Program-made: the position numbers and the translations under genes
Notes under the pieces: model-generated
What the model saw: the letters and a program-made list of their open reading frames with translations, nothing else
Told to the model about the DNA's origin: nothing
The model's database searches: none
Origin: Taudactylus pleione
Taxonomy: Eukaryota > Chordata > Amphibia > Anura > Myobatrachidae
Direction: 5' to 3'
DNA length: 64,000 nucleotides
NCBI GenBank assembly: GCA_031769625.1
Contig: JAUIMM010000572.1
Span: 8,529,001-8,593,000, forward strand
Part shown: piece by piece, positions 1 to 9,500 of the stretch
Layout: every line of letters starts with the position of its first letter
How positions within the stretch are numbered: the first letter of the stretch is position 1

Positions 1-353
1 TTTGCTTTCTGGGGGTAGCGTGAGCTCCCACCTTATGTCGGGAGGCTCCCGCGGAAAGCGGGAGGGTAGGAGAGTATGCTGTGGAGAAAAAGGGGAAGGC
101 TGGGATTAACATTTGCATATTTCTGCAACCGCTATTAAGAGAGTAACTGCGATCACGGCTGCATTACCAACCATCTCTGAGTCAGTCTCATGGTGTTGCC
201 AGCATTTATAAATATTTCCAGCATAATATAGCAATAATGCCTCATCGGATCTTGGAGAACTACAACGCCCATCGTATCACATTTCCTTTTATTTTCAATG
301 TTTTAATTAACTTACTTTATTGCAAATACTCCCCCACACTGCATACCCTATAT
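1..353. other. left flank, no gene seen
   Basis: This stretch is mostly AT-rich, with no reading frame or RNA gene I can support. The first 90 bases are GC-richer and hold a small palindrome, annotated separately. It is single-copy relative to the rest of the window. Confidence 0.6.
46..64. repeat. short perfect hairpin
   Basis: CTCCCGC, a five-base loop (GGAAA) and GCGGGAG form a perfect 7-bp GC-rich stem. It lies in GGGAGG-rich sequence that resembles the end of a dispersed DNA transposon, but no partner end is visible in the window. Confidence 0.6.
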
Positions 354-600
354 CAGTGGTTCCCGAACTTTTCTAAATCACGACGCAGGGACCCACCACT
401 TAAATAAAATAGGGTACTACCTGACCATTTCTGGGTCCCATCATAATTTATGCTTTAGAGCTCCCCATATGCCGCTCAGACCTACCCACATGCCACCACA
501 CATCCCCACATATCCCTAGGATGCCCAACTGATACCCCTAACAGCATCAGATATTCCCACATGCCCCTTAAATGCATGTTTAATGCCTCCATGATCTTAC
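354..600 (+). mobile_element. hAT-like transposon end (fragment)
   Basis: The stretch starts with CAGTGGTTCCCGAACTTTTC followed by a GTCACGR-like segment. That is the pattern of Charlie-type hAT terminal inverted repeats. No matching right terminus (AAGTTYGGGAACCACTG) was found downstream, so it is a fragment or solo end. The inner part (about 460-590) is CA-rich with repeated CCCACATGCC-like words. The right limit is arbitrary. Assignment rests on the terminus alone. Confidence 0.45.
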
Positions 601-641
601 AGGTGATATGACTTGTCTGTACACATAACCCAAAGTGAATA

Positions 642-800
642 TGTAGGCTTACCATACCATCCCTTTAAAACGATACACTCATGGATTACATTCTGTGGCT
701 GATTACAATCAGATGAAATCCAGGCTTGCAGTCAGCCAGTCACATAACCTTTGTAATTCATGAGTGTCGCGTTTTAAAGGGATCGTATGGTTAGCCTATG
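642..800. mobile_element. 159-base MITE with long terminal inverted repeats
   Basis: The left arm (643-690) is nearly the reverse complement of the right arm (752-800). Both contain CCATAC, ATCCCTTTAAAACG and ACACTCATG-ATTACA with only a few mismatches. About 60 bases separate the arms. AATA at 638-641 and again at 801-804 may be a 4-base target duplication, though the host is AT-rich. It has no coding capacity, as expected of a non-autonomous DNA transposon. The superfamily cannot be assigned from the ends seen. Confidence 0.75.
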
Positions 801-1194
801 AATAAGGCATTAGGTAATAAGAAACATATTTATCAAATGATATATGTGGAATATCCTAAAAGGCAACCATTTTTGGAGGTGGTATGTAAATATTAAAAAC
901 TACTGGGATGTATGTATAGGAGCCCACAGCAGATATTCCAGATATCTGCTGCAATGCCCTAGTCTTCATGTTAGGCCTTTGACGCACGTCCAAAAAAGAG
1001 GTGTGATAATTTAGAAAAAGGGGTGTCCTTGAGATGCGTCCCCTTTTCACCACTGTAGCACTCACTCAGATGCTGGAATGCCCTCAAGCTATCCCTGCAG
1101 TGTAAATACATGCCATGCTGGTCCCTGCGTCTCACAGGTGGGGATGGCTGTTTTAGCTTTTCACTGTATAGTAGGCTTTATTCACATTATGTCA
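801..1194. other. intergenic, no gene seen
   Basis: No supported gene is visible. The only structure noticed is the palindrome at 927-951. The open frames here are short and have no family resemblance. Confidence 0.5.
927..951. repeat. perfect 10-bp inverted repeat
   Basis: CAGCAGATAT, loop TCCAG, ATATCTGCTG is a perfect 10-bp stem with a 5-base loop. It has no T-run that would suggest a terminator and no longer arms that would suggest a miRNA precursor. Confidence 0.6.
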
Positions 1195-1945
1195 CACAGT
1201 AGTGCCCCTTATAACACATTTATGCCACGCAGTAATGTCTTTTACACATTTATGCAATGAAGTAATGCCCTTTACACCAAATGCCACACAATTATGCCCC
1301 ATATTTACACATGTATGCCACAGTGCCGTTTACACATTATGCCACACAGTAATGCTCGTCCTTTCCACATTATGCCATACATTAATGCCCTTTACACATT
1401 ATACCACACAGCAATGCCCGGACTTTACACATTTTGCAACGTAGTAATACCCCTTACACTTTATGCCACACATTAATGCCCAGCCTTTACACATTATGCC
1501 ACACATTAATGCCCTTACACATTATGCCATGCAGTAATACCCCTTGCACATTATGCTACACTGCAATGCCCAGTCTTTACTCATTGTGCTGTACATTAAT
1601 GCCCTTAACATATGCCACACAGCAATGCCTGGCCATTATACATTATGTCATTCAGTAATACCCCTTACACATTATGCCACACATTATTGCCAAGCCTTTA
1701 CACATTATGCCACACATTAATGCCCTTACACATTATGCCATGCAGTAATACCCCTTGCACATTATGCTACACTGCAATGCCCAGTTTTTATACATTGTGC
1801 CGCTCATTAATGCCCTTAACACATGCCACACCTCAATGCCTGGCCCTTACACATTATGCCATGCAGTAATACCCCTTACAATTTATGCCACACAGTGATG
1901 CATGTCCTTTAGATGTTATGCCACACAGTACCCCAGCAGCCTCTC
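1195..1945. repeat. ATGCC-rich minisatellite with second-order period
   Basis: Degenerate copies of a 20-28 base motif (TTACACATTATGCCACACAG type) fill this stretch, giving overlapping forward open frames made of the same few residues (M, P, H, T, L, C). A second-order period of 211 bases is visible: the block at 1521 (ATTATGCCATGCAGTAATAC) recurs at 1732 with the following variants in the same order. The open frames come from the motif and are not genes. Confidence 0.85.
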
Positions 1946-2072
1946 ATCTAACTGTGTCACTTTAGCAGCCCTCACCTGCTGCCTGACCCCCCACGCCCGC
2001 ATCAGCAGGCAGCTGCACCAGCCCTGCACTCAGTGCAGCCCTTGCTTGAAAATAGCATTGCTGTCATACAAA

Positions 2073-2254
2073 TACGGCGCCGCGCAAGAGCCAATTGGAG
2101 CTCTCGGACCGGAAGCCACTGCTGACTGGCTGCTGGCATGTGATCTCTGATTGGCTCATGACTGATGCCTATTTGAATGACAGCAGAGCTGTTAGTGATG
2201 TGTGCAGGGCAACTGGGCCGTGTCCTTGGAAACCCGCTGCTTCTGAGTCACCTG
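2073..2254. promoter_or_regulatory. promoter-like motif cluster
   Basis: A CpG-rich core (CGGCGCCGCGC, 2075-2085) is followed by CCAATTGG at 2091-2098 (CCAAT on both strands), an ETS/GABP-type ACCGGAAG at 2108-2115, ATTGG at 2150-2154 (CCAAT on the minus strand), an RFX half-site-like GTCCTTGGAAAC at 2222-2233, and AP-1 TGAGTCA at 2244-2250 overlapping an E-box CACCTG at 2249-2254. CCAAT, ETS and the neighbouring ZNF143-type sites commonly occur together in TATA-less vertebrate promoters. No downstream first exon was recognised, so promoter activity is inference. Confidence 0.4.
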
Positions 2255-2308
2255 GAGGGAAAAGAGGAGGAGAGTATGCTGACTAGGACGTTCTATTTCA
2301 TTGGGGGG

Positions 2309-2530
2309 AATGCTGGGAATTGTAGTCCTATATCATTTGAAGAGCATGCTGGGACTTGTAGTACTAGATCATTTAGAGTGCATGCTGGAAATTGTAGTCC
2401 TATAACATTTGGAGAGTATGCTGGGGCTTGTAGACCTATAGAATTCGGATAGACCTGGGGAGTATGCTGGGGCCTGTAACACTACAGAAGATACTGTGAG
2501 CCTCGAGGTTATGCTGATACTTGTGGTTCC
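2309..2530. promoter_or_regulatory. six spaced ZNF143/Staf-like motifs
   Basis: ATGCTGGGAATTGTAGTCC and close variants start near 2309, 2344, 2380, 2416, 2462 and 2508, a spacing of 35-36 then 46 bases. The minus strand reads ACTACAATTCCCAGCAT, the core bound by ZNF143 (Staf) and THAP11 in vertebrate promoters. Copies 1-3 match best; copies 4-6 decay (GGGGCTTGTAG, GGGGCCTGTAA, GATACTTGTGG). The linker ATCATTTGRAGAG is also repeated, so this is a short tandem repeat built around the motif. It could equally be a decayed transposon that carries the motif. Confidence 0.5.
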
Positions 2531-2564
2531 ATAACAGCTGCACCCTGATACCCACAGATCGGGC

Positions 2565-2714
2565 CCCGCCAACCAATGTACCTCAGCCACGGGATATAGA
2601 CTGTAAGCTCCACTGGGGCAGGAACTAACGTGAATGGCCAAATATTCTCTGTAAAGCGCTGCGGAATATATGTGCGCTATATGAAAAACTGGTAATAAAT
2701 AATAATAAATAATT
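2565..2714 (+). mobile_element. single L2-like 3' tail at the array edge
   Basis: AGACTGTAAGCTCC, GGGGCAGGAAC, GTAAAGCGCTGCGGAATAT, GCGCTATAT and an (AATAAT)n end follow in the order found at the 3' ends of L2/CR1-clade LINEs or SINEs sharing that tail. This copy is single and keeps GCTGCGG where all internal copies have GCTGCAG. It looks like the progenitor of the 90-base monomers and marks the left limit of the macrosatellite. Confidence 0.6.
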
Positions 2715-3245
2715 AGATACAGATGTGTCCACATACATCTATCCTCCATGTGCTTTGAGATGTGTTAAAAATAATGGGTGAGTACAATGTGACTGTAGCA
2801 CAGAGCATCTTTCCAGATTACTTTTTCCATTAAAATGTGTTCCATTAAAATGTGTCTTATTTGCATAGGACCCAAATGCAGCTTATACTGAATAAAATGA
2901 TATACGGCATGCCTACTGTATAATCTGTGTGCGACTGAGCTGTATCTGCATGCGATATGCAACTTTACAGTGCACAGCCGCTGACAATGTAACGTAGCAT
3001 TTTGCATACAGATATAGCCACAGCCGCACACAGAACATACTGTAGGCTTGCCGCATATAATTTTAATCAGCATAAGCTGCTTGTCCGTCCTATTTGCATC
3101 ACTTTGCATATAAAATGCAGTTTATGGGAAAACGTTTTCACAAAAAGATGCTCTGCTGTACCAATTCGTGCCACGGTGTAACGCATCTACAAGGGCTGTT
3201 TAACGCGCAGGAAGGCTGGGTGTATGTGAACACATCTGTAGATTG
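2715..3245. mobile_element. foldback element alpha, unit 1
   Basis: A non-coding palindromic element. The outer ends are inverted repeats: ACAGATGTGTCCACATACAT on the left, and GTGTATGTGAACACATCTGT on the right read in reverse complement. Inside, the arms match imperfectly for about 200 bases each side; the left arm has CAGAGCATCTTT, TGCAAAGCGATGCGAATAGG and TGAATAAAATGATAT, and the right arm carries their reverse complements. They meet at a short stem around CACAGCCGCTGACA. Both ends sit in TAGATA-rich sequence. This is the structure of a foldback MITE; the superfamily is unknown. This copy lacks TGCAAAGCGATG in the left arm and has a repeated AAAATGTG. Confidence 0.8.
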
Positions 3246-3398
3246 CCCATATATAGATAGGTATAGAAATAGATAGTTAGGTAGCTAGGTATAGTGCAAA
3301 TTCACCTTGCCAACAAGGACAGGCCCAACTTAGATATATTTGCATGGATAGTGTATAGTAAGAACATGTTATCGCGCCTCTCAATCTTTGTTTTCTAG

Positions 3399-3541
3399 GT
3401 GGGCCTTTTCCATGAATCAAAATGTGAGGTCAACATCTAAGCAAACTACATCGCTGGACTTTTGTGAGGTCTCCTTGATTCCAGATTTCTACCCATGGCA
3501 ACGATCAAAGATGAACCAACGGAAGAGGAGACCCATGACAG
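3399..3541 (+). other. exon-like segment, unit 1
   Basis: The segment lies between a strong acceptor (pyrimidine-rich CTCTCAATCTTTGTTTTCTAG) and a donor (ACAG|GTAATT). One frame is open throughout: one base, 47 codons, one base. It begins W-A-F-S-M and ends K-R-R-P-M-T, with a basic QRKRR run near the end. The length is 143, so joining two copies would shift frame. I do not recognise the peptide. This copy has Ser-to-Pro before the second Trp and one silent change (TGC to TGT). The open frame could also start at its own ATG (3412), giving about 45 codons. The surrounding spacer (3246-3975) shows no other plus-strand exon. Confidence 0.4.
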
Positions 3542-3814
3542 GTAATTAATGATTATTAATTACCGATAATTCTCAGGCTAGACTGTTTCTAGACCTGCAG
3601 AGGCACGATGATATGTTCCTGCTATACATTGATACTTACAAAAATGTCTATTTGCTATGGACTCTTCTACTTATGCGACACTGTGATTTGGTAGTATCAG
3701 ATACACCGTAATTCTGTTTATCTCAGGGTGCAGTATATCTCAGCTGTTCACTCTCCCTGTTTTACTCCATAAATCCAGCTTTTTAGTCAAAATCCCAAAC
3801 AGCATTACACTCAC

Positions 3815-3854
3815 CTTTCCCAACCAAGAATCTTTGGGGTGGTTTTTCAAACAC
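3815..3854 (-). other. possible minus-strand mini-exon in the spacer
   Basis: On the minus strand, AAAG|GTGAGTG is a near-ideal splice donor. It is preceded by an open 40-base stretch reading V-F-E-K-P-P-Q-R-F-L-V-G-K after an acceptor-like CCCAG. A stop (TAA) sits just upstream in that frame, so it would need splicing. Units 2-5 have AAAT|GTGAGTG, which weakens the donor. It is very short and unproven. Confidence 0.2.
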
Positions 3855-4012
3855 CTGGGCTTAATGTTGGGAAAATGTGAATCTTTTGATTAGAAGGTTT
3901 GCCTCCAATGTCTAATATTTCAAGATAGATCATAGATAGATAGGTAGCTCGATCATTGATAGATAGACGCTAGTTAGATACAGATGTGTCCACATATATC
4001 TATCCTCCATGC

Positions 4013-5032
4013 TGTCACGTTTAGCGTCCTGGACTCCCCTACTGAGGGGCTGGAAGTTGTGGTCCTGGGTCAATGATGGAGTCAGGAGCGAGGGGCCTGG
4101 ATGTTCAGTCTTCTCGTCCACAAGCATCGGATGTTGGCGAGACATGACCGAGGGTGCGGAGTCCTACCTGCCGGGAGGTGTTCACCAGTGACCCCTCCAA
4201 GCAGGATATTGGTTTCAGCTGCACCCGGCAAGCAGGTCGCGGCCCCCAGGTCAGGGATCTGATGCGAGTGGGAATAGAGAAAGACACACCACTTTGGCCC
4301 ACTGGAAATATAATCTCTGTACCACTAGTACAGAGAAGCACAATAGAGATGTTTCCTGAAGAGGTGCTGAGGCAGAGCAGAGGGAGAGAATCCACTGAGG
4401 AGTAGGTTGTGCAGCTAATACTGGAAGGAAGTGAGGATATGCTGCAGTCACTGAAGGAGAGTGGTGATAGCACCAGTTTGGATGACGTGATGTCTGTACA
4501 CTGATGCCCGAGGATATGACACTGGTAAATAGCAGACGGGCAAGGATGTACTATCACACTGCTGTACAAGGATATGGCACTTTGTAAATAATCACTAGGA
4601 CTCAGTACATAGGAGATGTACAGAGCATATACTGGAAATACCACTGGGAAGAGTCTCTGGAAGATTGCATGTGAAGCCTGAACGAAGCAAACAGCAACCA
4701 TCTGGGAATAACGAAGTTGCTCAGGCAATTTCCTGTTCACCTGGAGTCCTGTTTATACCCCCAGGCAGCTGTCCATTGGATAAGCAAGTCAGATGAGAAC
4801 TGACACAGCTACCACTGGATAAGGATCCATCAGGTGATTCAGCCAAGATGGTTGTGCCCATGACCATCGCCGCAGGAACTCCAATATGAAGGATTGTGTG
4901 ACAGTCACCTTGGCCCCGGGGAGAATACTCAGCAAGTCACCTACCGCTGCACCTGACATCTCACTGCTCTCGCTAATGAGGGGAAGCCTGCGCTGCGGTA
5001 AGTAACAGCCGATCCCAGGCAGGATCCTGACA
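4013..5032 (-). mobile_element. solo LTR inside foldback element beta, unit 1
   Basis: The segment begins TGTCACG and ends CCTGACA (TG...CA with 5-base inverted ends). It is flanked by CATGC at 4008-4012 and 5033-5037, a 5-base target duplication. Removing it rejoins CTCCATGCGCTATTAG, which matches the uninterrupted alpha element (CTCCATGTGCTTTGAG). Orientation is minus: YY1-like CATCTTGG, then CCAAT (4775-4779), then TATAAA (4752-4757) read in that direction. TATAAA lies 739 bases from the left end in this copy, unit 2 and unit 6. No internal retroelement genes remain. Beta spans 3976-5516. A 211-codon minus-strand open frame in the LTR starts at GTG and looks fortuitous. Confidence 0.85.
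4752..4779 (-). promoter_or_regulatory. LTR promoter core, unit 1
   Basis: Read on the minus strand, CCAATGG is followed about 18 bases later by GGGGGTATAAACAGG, a canonical CCAAT-TATA arrangement. The CCAAT core is intact in units 1-8 and 17 and changed to TCAAT in units 9-16. The TATAAA core is kept in every copy I checked. Confidence 0.5.
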
Positions 5033-5537
5033 CATGCGCTATTAGACGTGTTATAAATAACACGTGAGTGCCATGTGACTCAGTATCACAGAGCATCTTT
5101 CCATGCGACTTTTGCCCTTAAAATGTGCCTTTATTTGCAAAGCGATGCGAATAGGTCGCAAAAGCATCTTATCCTGATCAAAATGATGTTTGGCATGTCT
5201 TTATTCTGTGTGGGTGACTGCGGCTGTATCTGCATGCCAAATGCAACTTTATAGTGTCACAGCCACTGACACTGTGACGTAGCATTTTGCATGTAGATAT
5301 ATCCAGTCGCACACAGAACATAGGCATGCCACATATCATTTTAATAAGCTGCTTCTACATCCTATTTTGCATCGCTTTGCAAATAAGACACATTTTAAGG
5401 GGAAAGCTGCACGAAAAGATGCTCAGTTCTGTTGTGTCGTGCAACGGTATAACTCTATTAGAAGGGCTTTTTAATGCACAGGGAAGCTAGGTGTATGTGA
5501 ACACATCTTTAGATTACCCATATATAGATAGTTATAG

Positions 5538-5538
<1 letters not shown>

Positions 5539-5606
<68 letters not shown>

Positions 5607-5631
5607 CATAGATACATAGATACATAGATAG
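5539..5631 (+). repeat. (GATA)n tract, unit 1
   Basis: About 23 tetramers; the distal third alternates GATA with CATA. It directly follows the right end of foldback element beta. Confidence 0.95.
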
Positions 5632-5700
5632 GCAGACTCCAGTTCTTTGGTACTTATAACTCGTCTTTTGCTGTGTTTCTAATTATCATGCCTTGCGTTG

Positions 5701-7185
5701 CATGTGTTGCTAGTTGTGTGAGCATGTGGTAGGGAATGTAGACTGTAAGCTCCACTGGGGCAGGGACTAAAGCGAATGGCCAAATATTCTAATGTGTTGT
5801 TAGTTGTGTGAGCATGTGGTAGGGAATGTAGAGTGTAAGCTCCACTGGGGCAGGGACTAAAGTGAAAGGCCAAACATTCTCATGTGTTAGTTGTGTGAGC
5901 ATGTGGTAGGGAATGTAGACTGTAAGCTCCACTGGGGCAGGGACTAAAGTGAATGGCCAAATATTCTCATATGTGGTTAGTTGTGTGAGCATGTGGTAGA
6001 GAATGTAGACTGTAAACTCCACTGGGGCAGGGATTAAAGTGAATGGCCAAATATTCTCATGTGTTGTAAGTTGTGTGAGCATGTGGTAGGGAATGTAGAC
6101 TGTAAGCTCCACTGGGGCAGGGACTAAAGTGAATGGCCAAATATTCTCTGTAAAGCGCTGCAGAATATATGTGCGCTATATAAAAAACTGGTAAAAAATA
6201 ATAATAAATAATTAGATACAGATGCGTTGCATGTGTTGTTAGTTGTGTGAGCATGTGGTAGGGAATGTAGACTGTAAGCTCCACTGGTGCAGGGACTAAA
6301 ATGAATGGCCAAATATTCTCATGTGTTGTTAGTTGTGTGAGCATGTGGTAGGGAATGTAGACTGTAAGCTCCACTGTGCAGGGACTAAAGTGAAAGGCCA
6401 AATATTTTCATGTGTTGTTAGTTGTGTGAGCATGTGGTAGGGAATGTAGAGTGTAAGCTCCACTGGGGCAGGGACTAAAGTGAAAGGCCAAACATTCTCA
6501 TGTGTTGTTAGTTGTGTGAGCATGTGGTAGGGAATGTAGACTGTAAGCTCCACTGGGGCAGGGACTAAAGTGAATGGCCAAATATTCTCATATGTGGTTA
6601 GTTGTGTGAGCATGTGGTAGAGAATGTAGACTGTAAGCTCCACTGGGGCAGGGATTAAAGTGAATGGGCAAATATTCTCATGTGTTGTAAGTTGTGTGAG
6701 CATGTGGTAGGGAATGTAGACTGTAAGCTCCAGTGGGGCAGGGACTAAAGTGAATGGCCAAATATTCTCTGTAAAGCGCTGCAGAATATATGTGCGCTAT
6801 ATAAAAAACTGGTAAAAAATAATAATAAATAATTAGATACAGATGCGTTGCATGTGTTGTTAGTTGTGTGAGCATGTGGTAGGGAATGTAGACTGTAAGC
6901 TCCACTGGTGCAGGGACTAAAATGAATGGCCAAATATTCTCATGTGTTGTTAGTTGTGTGAGCATGTGGTAGGGAATGTAGACTGTAAGCTCCACTGTGC
7001 AGGGACTAAAGTGAATGGCCAAATATTTTCATGTGTTGCTAGTTGTGTGAGCATGTGGTAGGGAATGTAGAGTGTAAGCTCCACTGGGGCAGGGACTAAA
7101 GTGAATGGCCAAATATTATCTGTAAAGCGCTGCAGAATATATGTGCGCTATATAAAAAACTGGTAATAAATAATAATAAATAATT
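5701..7185 (+). repeat. 90-base minisatellite with three L2-like tails, unit 1
   Basis: Fourteen monomers of about 90 bases, each with GTTAGTTGTGTGAGCATGTG, AGACTGTAAGCTCCACTGGG and AATGGCCAAATATTCTC. Monomers are interrupted after the 5th and 11th by a full L2-like tail (GTAAAGCGCTGCAG...GCGCTATAT), and a third tail closes the array. Two blocks repeat with a 621-base offset. Because 90 is a multiple of three, long minus-strand open frames of a 30-residue repeat appear; these are by-products. Confidence 0.9.
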
Positions 7186-7715
7186 AGATACAGATGTGTC
7201 CACATACATCTATCCTCCATGTGCTTTGAGATGTGTTAAAGATAATGGGTGAGTACAATGTGACTCTGTAGCACAGAGCATCTTTCCAGATTACTTTTTC
7301 CGTTAAAATGTGTCTTATTTGCAAAGCGATGCGAATAGGACGCAAATGCAGTTTATATTGAATAAAATGATATACGGCATGCCTACTGTATAATCTGTGT
7401 GCGACTGAGCTGTATCTGCATGAGATATGCAACTTTACAGTGTCACAGCCGCTGACACTGTAACGTAGCATTTTGCATACAGATATAGCCACAGTCGCAC
7501 ACAGAACATACTGTAGGCTTGCCGCATATCATTTTAATCAGCATAAGATGCTTGTCCATCCTATTTGCATCACTTTACGTATAAAATGCAGTTTATGGGA
7601 AAACGTTTTCACAAAAAGTTGCTCTGCTTTACCGATTCGTGCAACGGTGTAACGCATCTACAAGAGCTGTTTAACGCGCAGGGAGGCTGGGTGTATGTGA
7701 ACACATCTGTAGATT
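7186..7715. mobile_element. foldback element alpha, unit 2
   Basis: Full-length, 530 bases. Unlike unit 1 it keeps TGCAAAGCGATGCG in the left arm and a perfect ACAGTGTCA/TGACACTGT central stem. Confidence 0.8.
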
Positions 7716-7869
7716 GCCCATATATAGATAGGTATAGAAATAGAAAGTTAGGTAGCTAGGTATAGTGCAAATTCACCTTGCCAACAAGGACAGGCCCAAC
7801 TTAGATATATTTGCATGTATAGTGTATAGCAAGAACATGTTATCGCGCCTCTCAATCTTTGTTTTCTAG

Positions 7870-8012
7870 GTGGGCCTTTTCCATGAATCAAAATGTGAGG
7901 TCAACATCTATGCAAACTACATCACTGGACTATTGCGAGGTCTCCTTGATTCCAGATTTCTACTCATGGCAACGATCAAAGATGAACCAACGGAAGAGGA
8001 GACCCATGACAG
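7870..8012 (+). other. exon-like segment, unit 2
   Basis: Frame open, splice signals intact. It differs from the commonest version by Phe-to-Tyr (TTT to TAT), Lys-to-Met (AAG to ATG) and a silent TCG to TCA. Confidence 0.35.
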
Positions 8013-8483
8013 GTAATTAATGATTATGAATTACCCATAATTCTCAGGCTAGACTGTTTCTAGTCCTGCAGAGGTACGATGATATGTTCCTGCTATACAT
8101 TGATACTTACAAAAATGTCTTTTTGCTATGGACTCTTCTACTTATGCGACACTGTGATTTGGTAGTGTCAGATACACCGTAATTCTGTTTATCTCAGGGT
8201 GCAGTATATCTCAGATGTTCACTCTCCCTGTTTTACTCCATAAATCATGCTTTTTAGTCAAAATCCCAAACAGCATTACACTCACATTTCCCAACCAAGA
8301 ATCTTTGGGGTGGTTTTTCAAACACCTGGGCTTAATGTTGGGAAAATGTGAATCTTTTGATTAGAAGGTTTGCCTCCAATGTCTAATATTTCAAGATAGA
8401 TCATAGATAGATAGGTAGCTCGATCATTGATAGATAGACGCTAGTTAGATACAGATGTGTCCACATATATCTATCCTCCATGC

Positions 8484-9500
8484 TGTCACGTTTAGCGTCC
8501 TGGACTCCCCTACTGAGGGGCTGGAAGTTGTGGTCCCGGGTCAATGATGGAGTCAGGAGCGAGGGGCCTGGATGTTCAGTCTTCTCGTCCACAAGCATCG
8601 GATGTTGGCGAGACCTGACCGAGGGTGCGGAGTCCTACCTCCCTGGAGGTGTTCACCAGTGACCCCTCCAAGCAGGATATGGGTTTCAGCTGCACCCAGC
8701 AAGCAGGTCGCGGCCCCCAGGTCAGGGATCTGATGCAAGTGGGAATAGAGAAAGACACACCACTTTGGCCCACTGGAAATATAATCTCTGTACCACTAGT
8801 ACAGAGAAGCACAATAGAGATGTTTCCTGAAGAGGTGCTGAGGCAGAGCAGAGGGAGAGAATCCACTGAGGAGTAGGTTGTGCATCTAGTACTGGAAGGA
8901 AGTGAGGATATGCTGCAGTCACTGAAGGAGAGTGGTGATAGCACCAGTTTGGATGACGTGATGTCTGTACACTGATGCCCGAGGATATGACACTGGTAAA
9001 TAGCAAACGGGCAAGGATGTACTATCACACTGCTGCACAAGGATATGGCACTTTGTAAATAATCACTAGGACTCAGTACATAGGAGATGTACAGAGCATA
9101 TACTGGAAATACCACTGGGAAGAGTCTCTGGAAGATTGCATGTGAAGCCGGGACGAAGCAAACAGCAACCATCTGGGAATAACGAAGTTGCTCAGGCAAT
9201 TTCCTGTTCACCTGGAGTCCTGTTTATAACCCCAGGCAGCTGTCCATTGGATAAGCAAGTCAGCTGAGAACTGACAGCTACCACTGGATAAGGATCCATC
9301 AGGTGATTCAGCCAAGATGGCTGCGCCCATCACCATCGCCGCAGGAACTTCAATATGGAGGATTGTGTGACAGTCACCTGGGCCCCGGGGAGAATACTCA
9401 GCAAGTCATTACCGCTGCACCTGACGTCTCACTGCTCTCGCTAATGAAGGGAAGCCGGCGCTACGGTAAATAACAGCCGATCCCAGGCAGGATCCTGACA
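8484..9500 (-). mobile_element. solo LTR inside beta, unit 2
   Basis: 1017 bases with CATGC flanks intact. TATAAA and CCAAT are present, and the YY1-like AAGATGGCTGC is intact (9314-9324). Beta including the later duplication spans 8447-10522. Confidence 0.85.

Larger units (their letters stand above)
2715..7185 (+). repeat. macrosatellite unit 1 (type I)
   Basis: This edge unit is the most individual one. Its LTR has lost CpGs (AAGATGGTTGTG for AAGATGGCTGCG), its exon-like segment has two private changes, and it carries a long 90-base array with three internal L2-like tails. It shares the expanded array with unit 3. Confidence 0.9.

Noticed and set aside
354..800. One hAT element running from 354 through the MITE
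   Set aside because: The inverted ends at 642-800 pair with each other and do not match the end at 354, so these are separate elements.
1202..1869. Forward open frames rich in M, P, H, T, C
   Set aside because: They are translations of the ATGCC minisatellite in overlapping frames, with no stable start or family resemblance.
3094..3276. 60-70 residue open frames within the foldback elements
   Set aside because: They occur on both strands because the arms are inverted copies of each other, and they change with every small indel.
4105..4740. 211-codon minus-strand open frame in the LTR, seen in units 1-5 and 8
   Set aside because: It begins at GTG, lies wholly in the LTR, has no recognisable domain, and is cut to 148 codons by one change (GGCTAA on the minus strand) in the other units. 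It is notable in length but most likely chance.
4995..5003. Plus-strand splice donor GCG|GTAAGT near the LTR right end, possibly joining to the exon-like segment of the next unit
   Set aside because: The CCAAT-TATA arrangement shows the LTR promoter reading the other way, and most units have the weaker GTAAAT. There is no plus-strand promoter to support the model.
5789..7022. Minus-strand open frames with a 30-residue repeat (ELTVYIPYHMLTQL type)
   Set aside because: The 90-base monomer is a multiple of three, so any open monomer yields a long frame. It changes frame where monomers gain or lose bases and has no start context.
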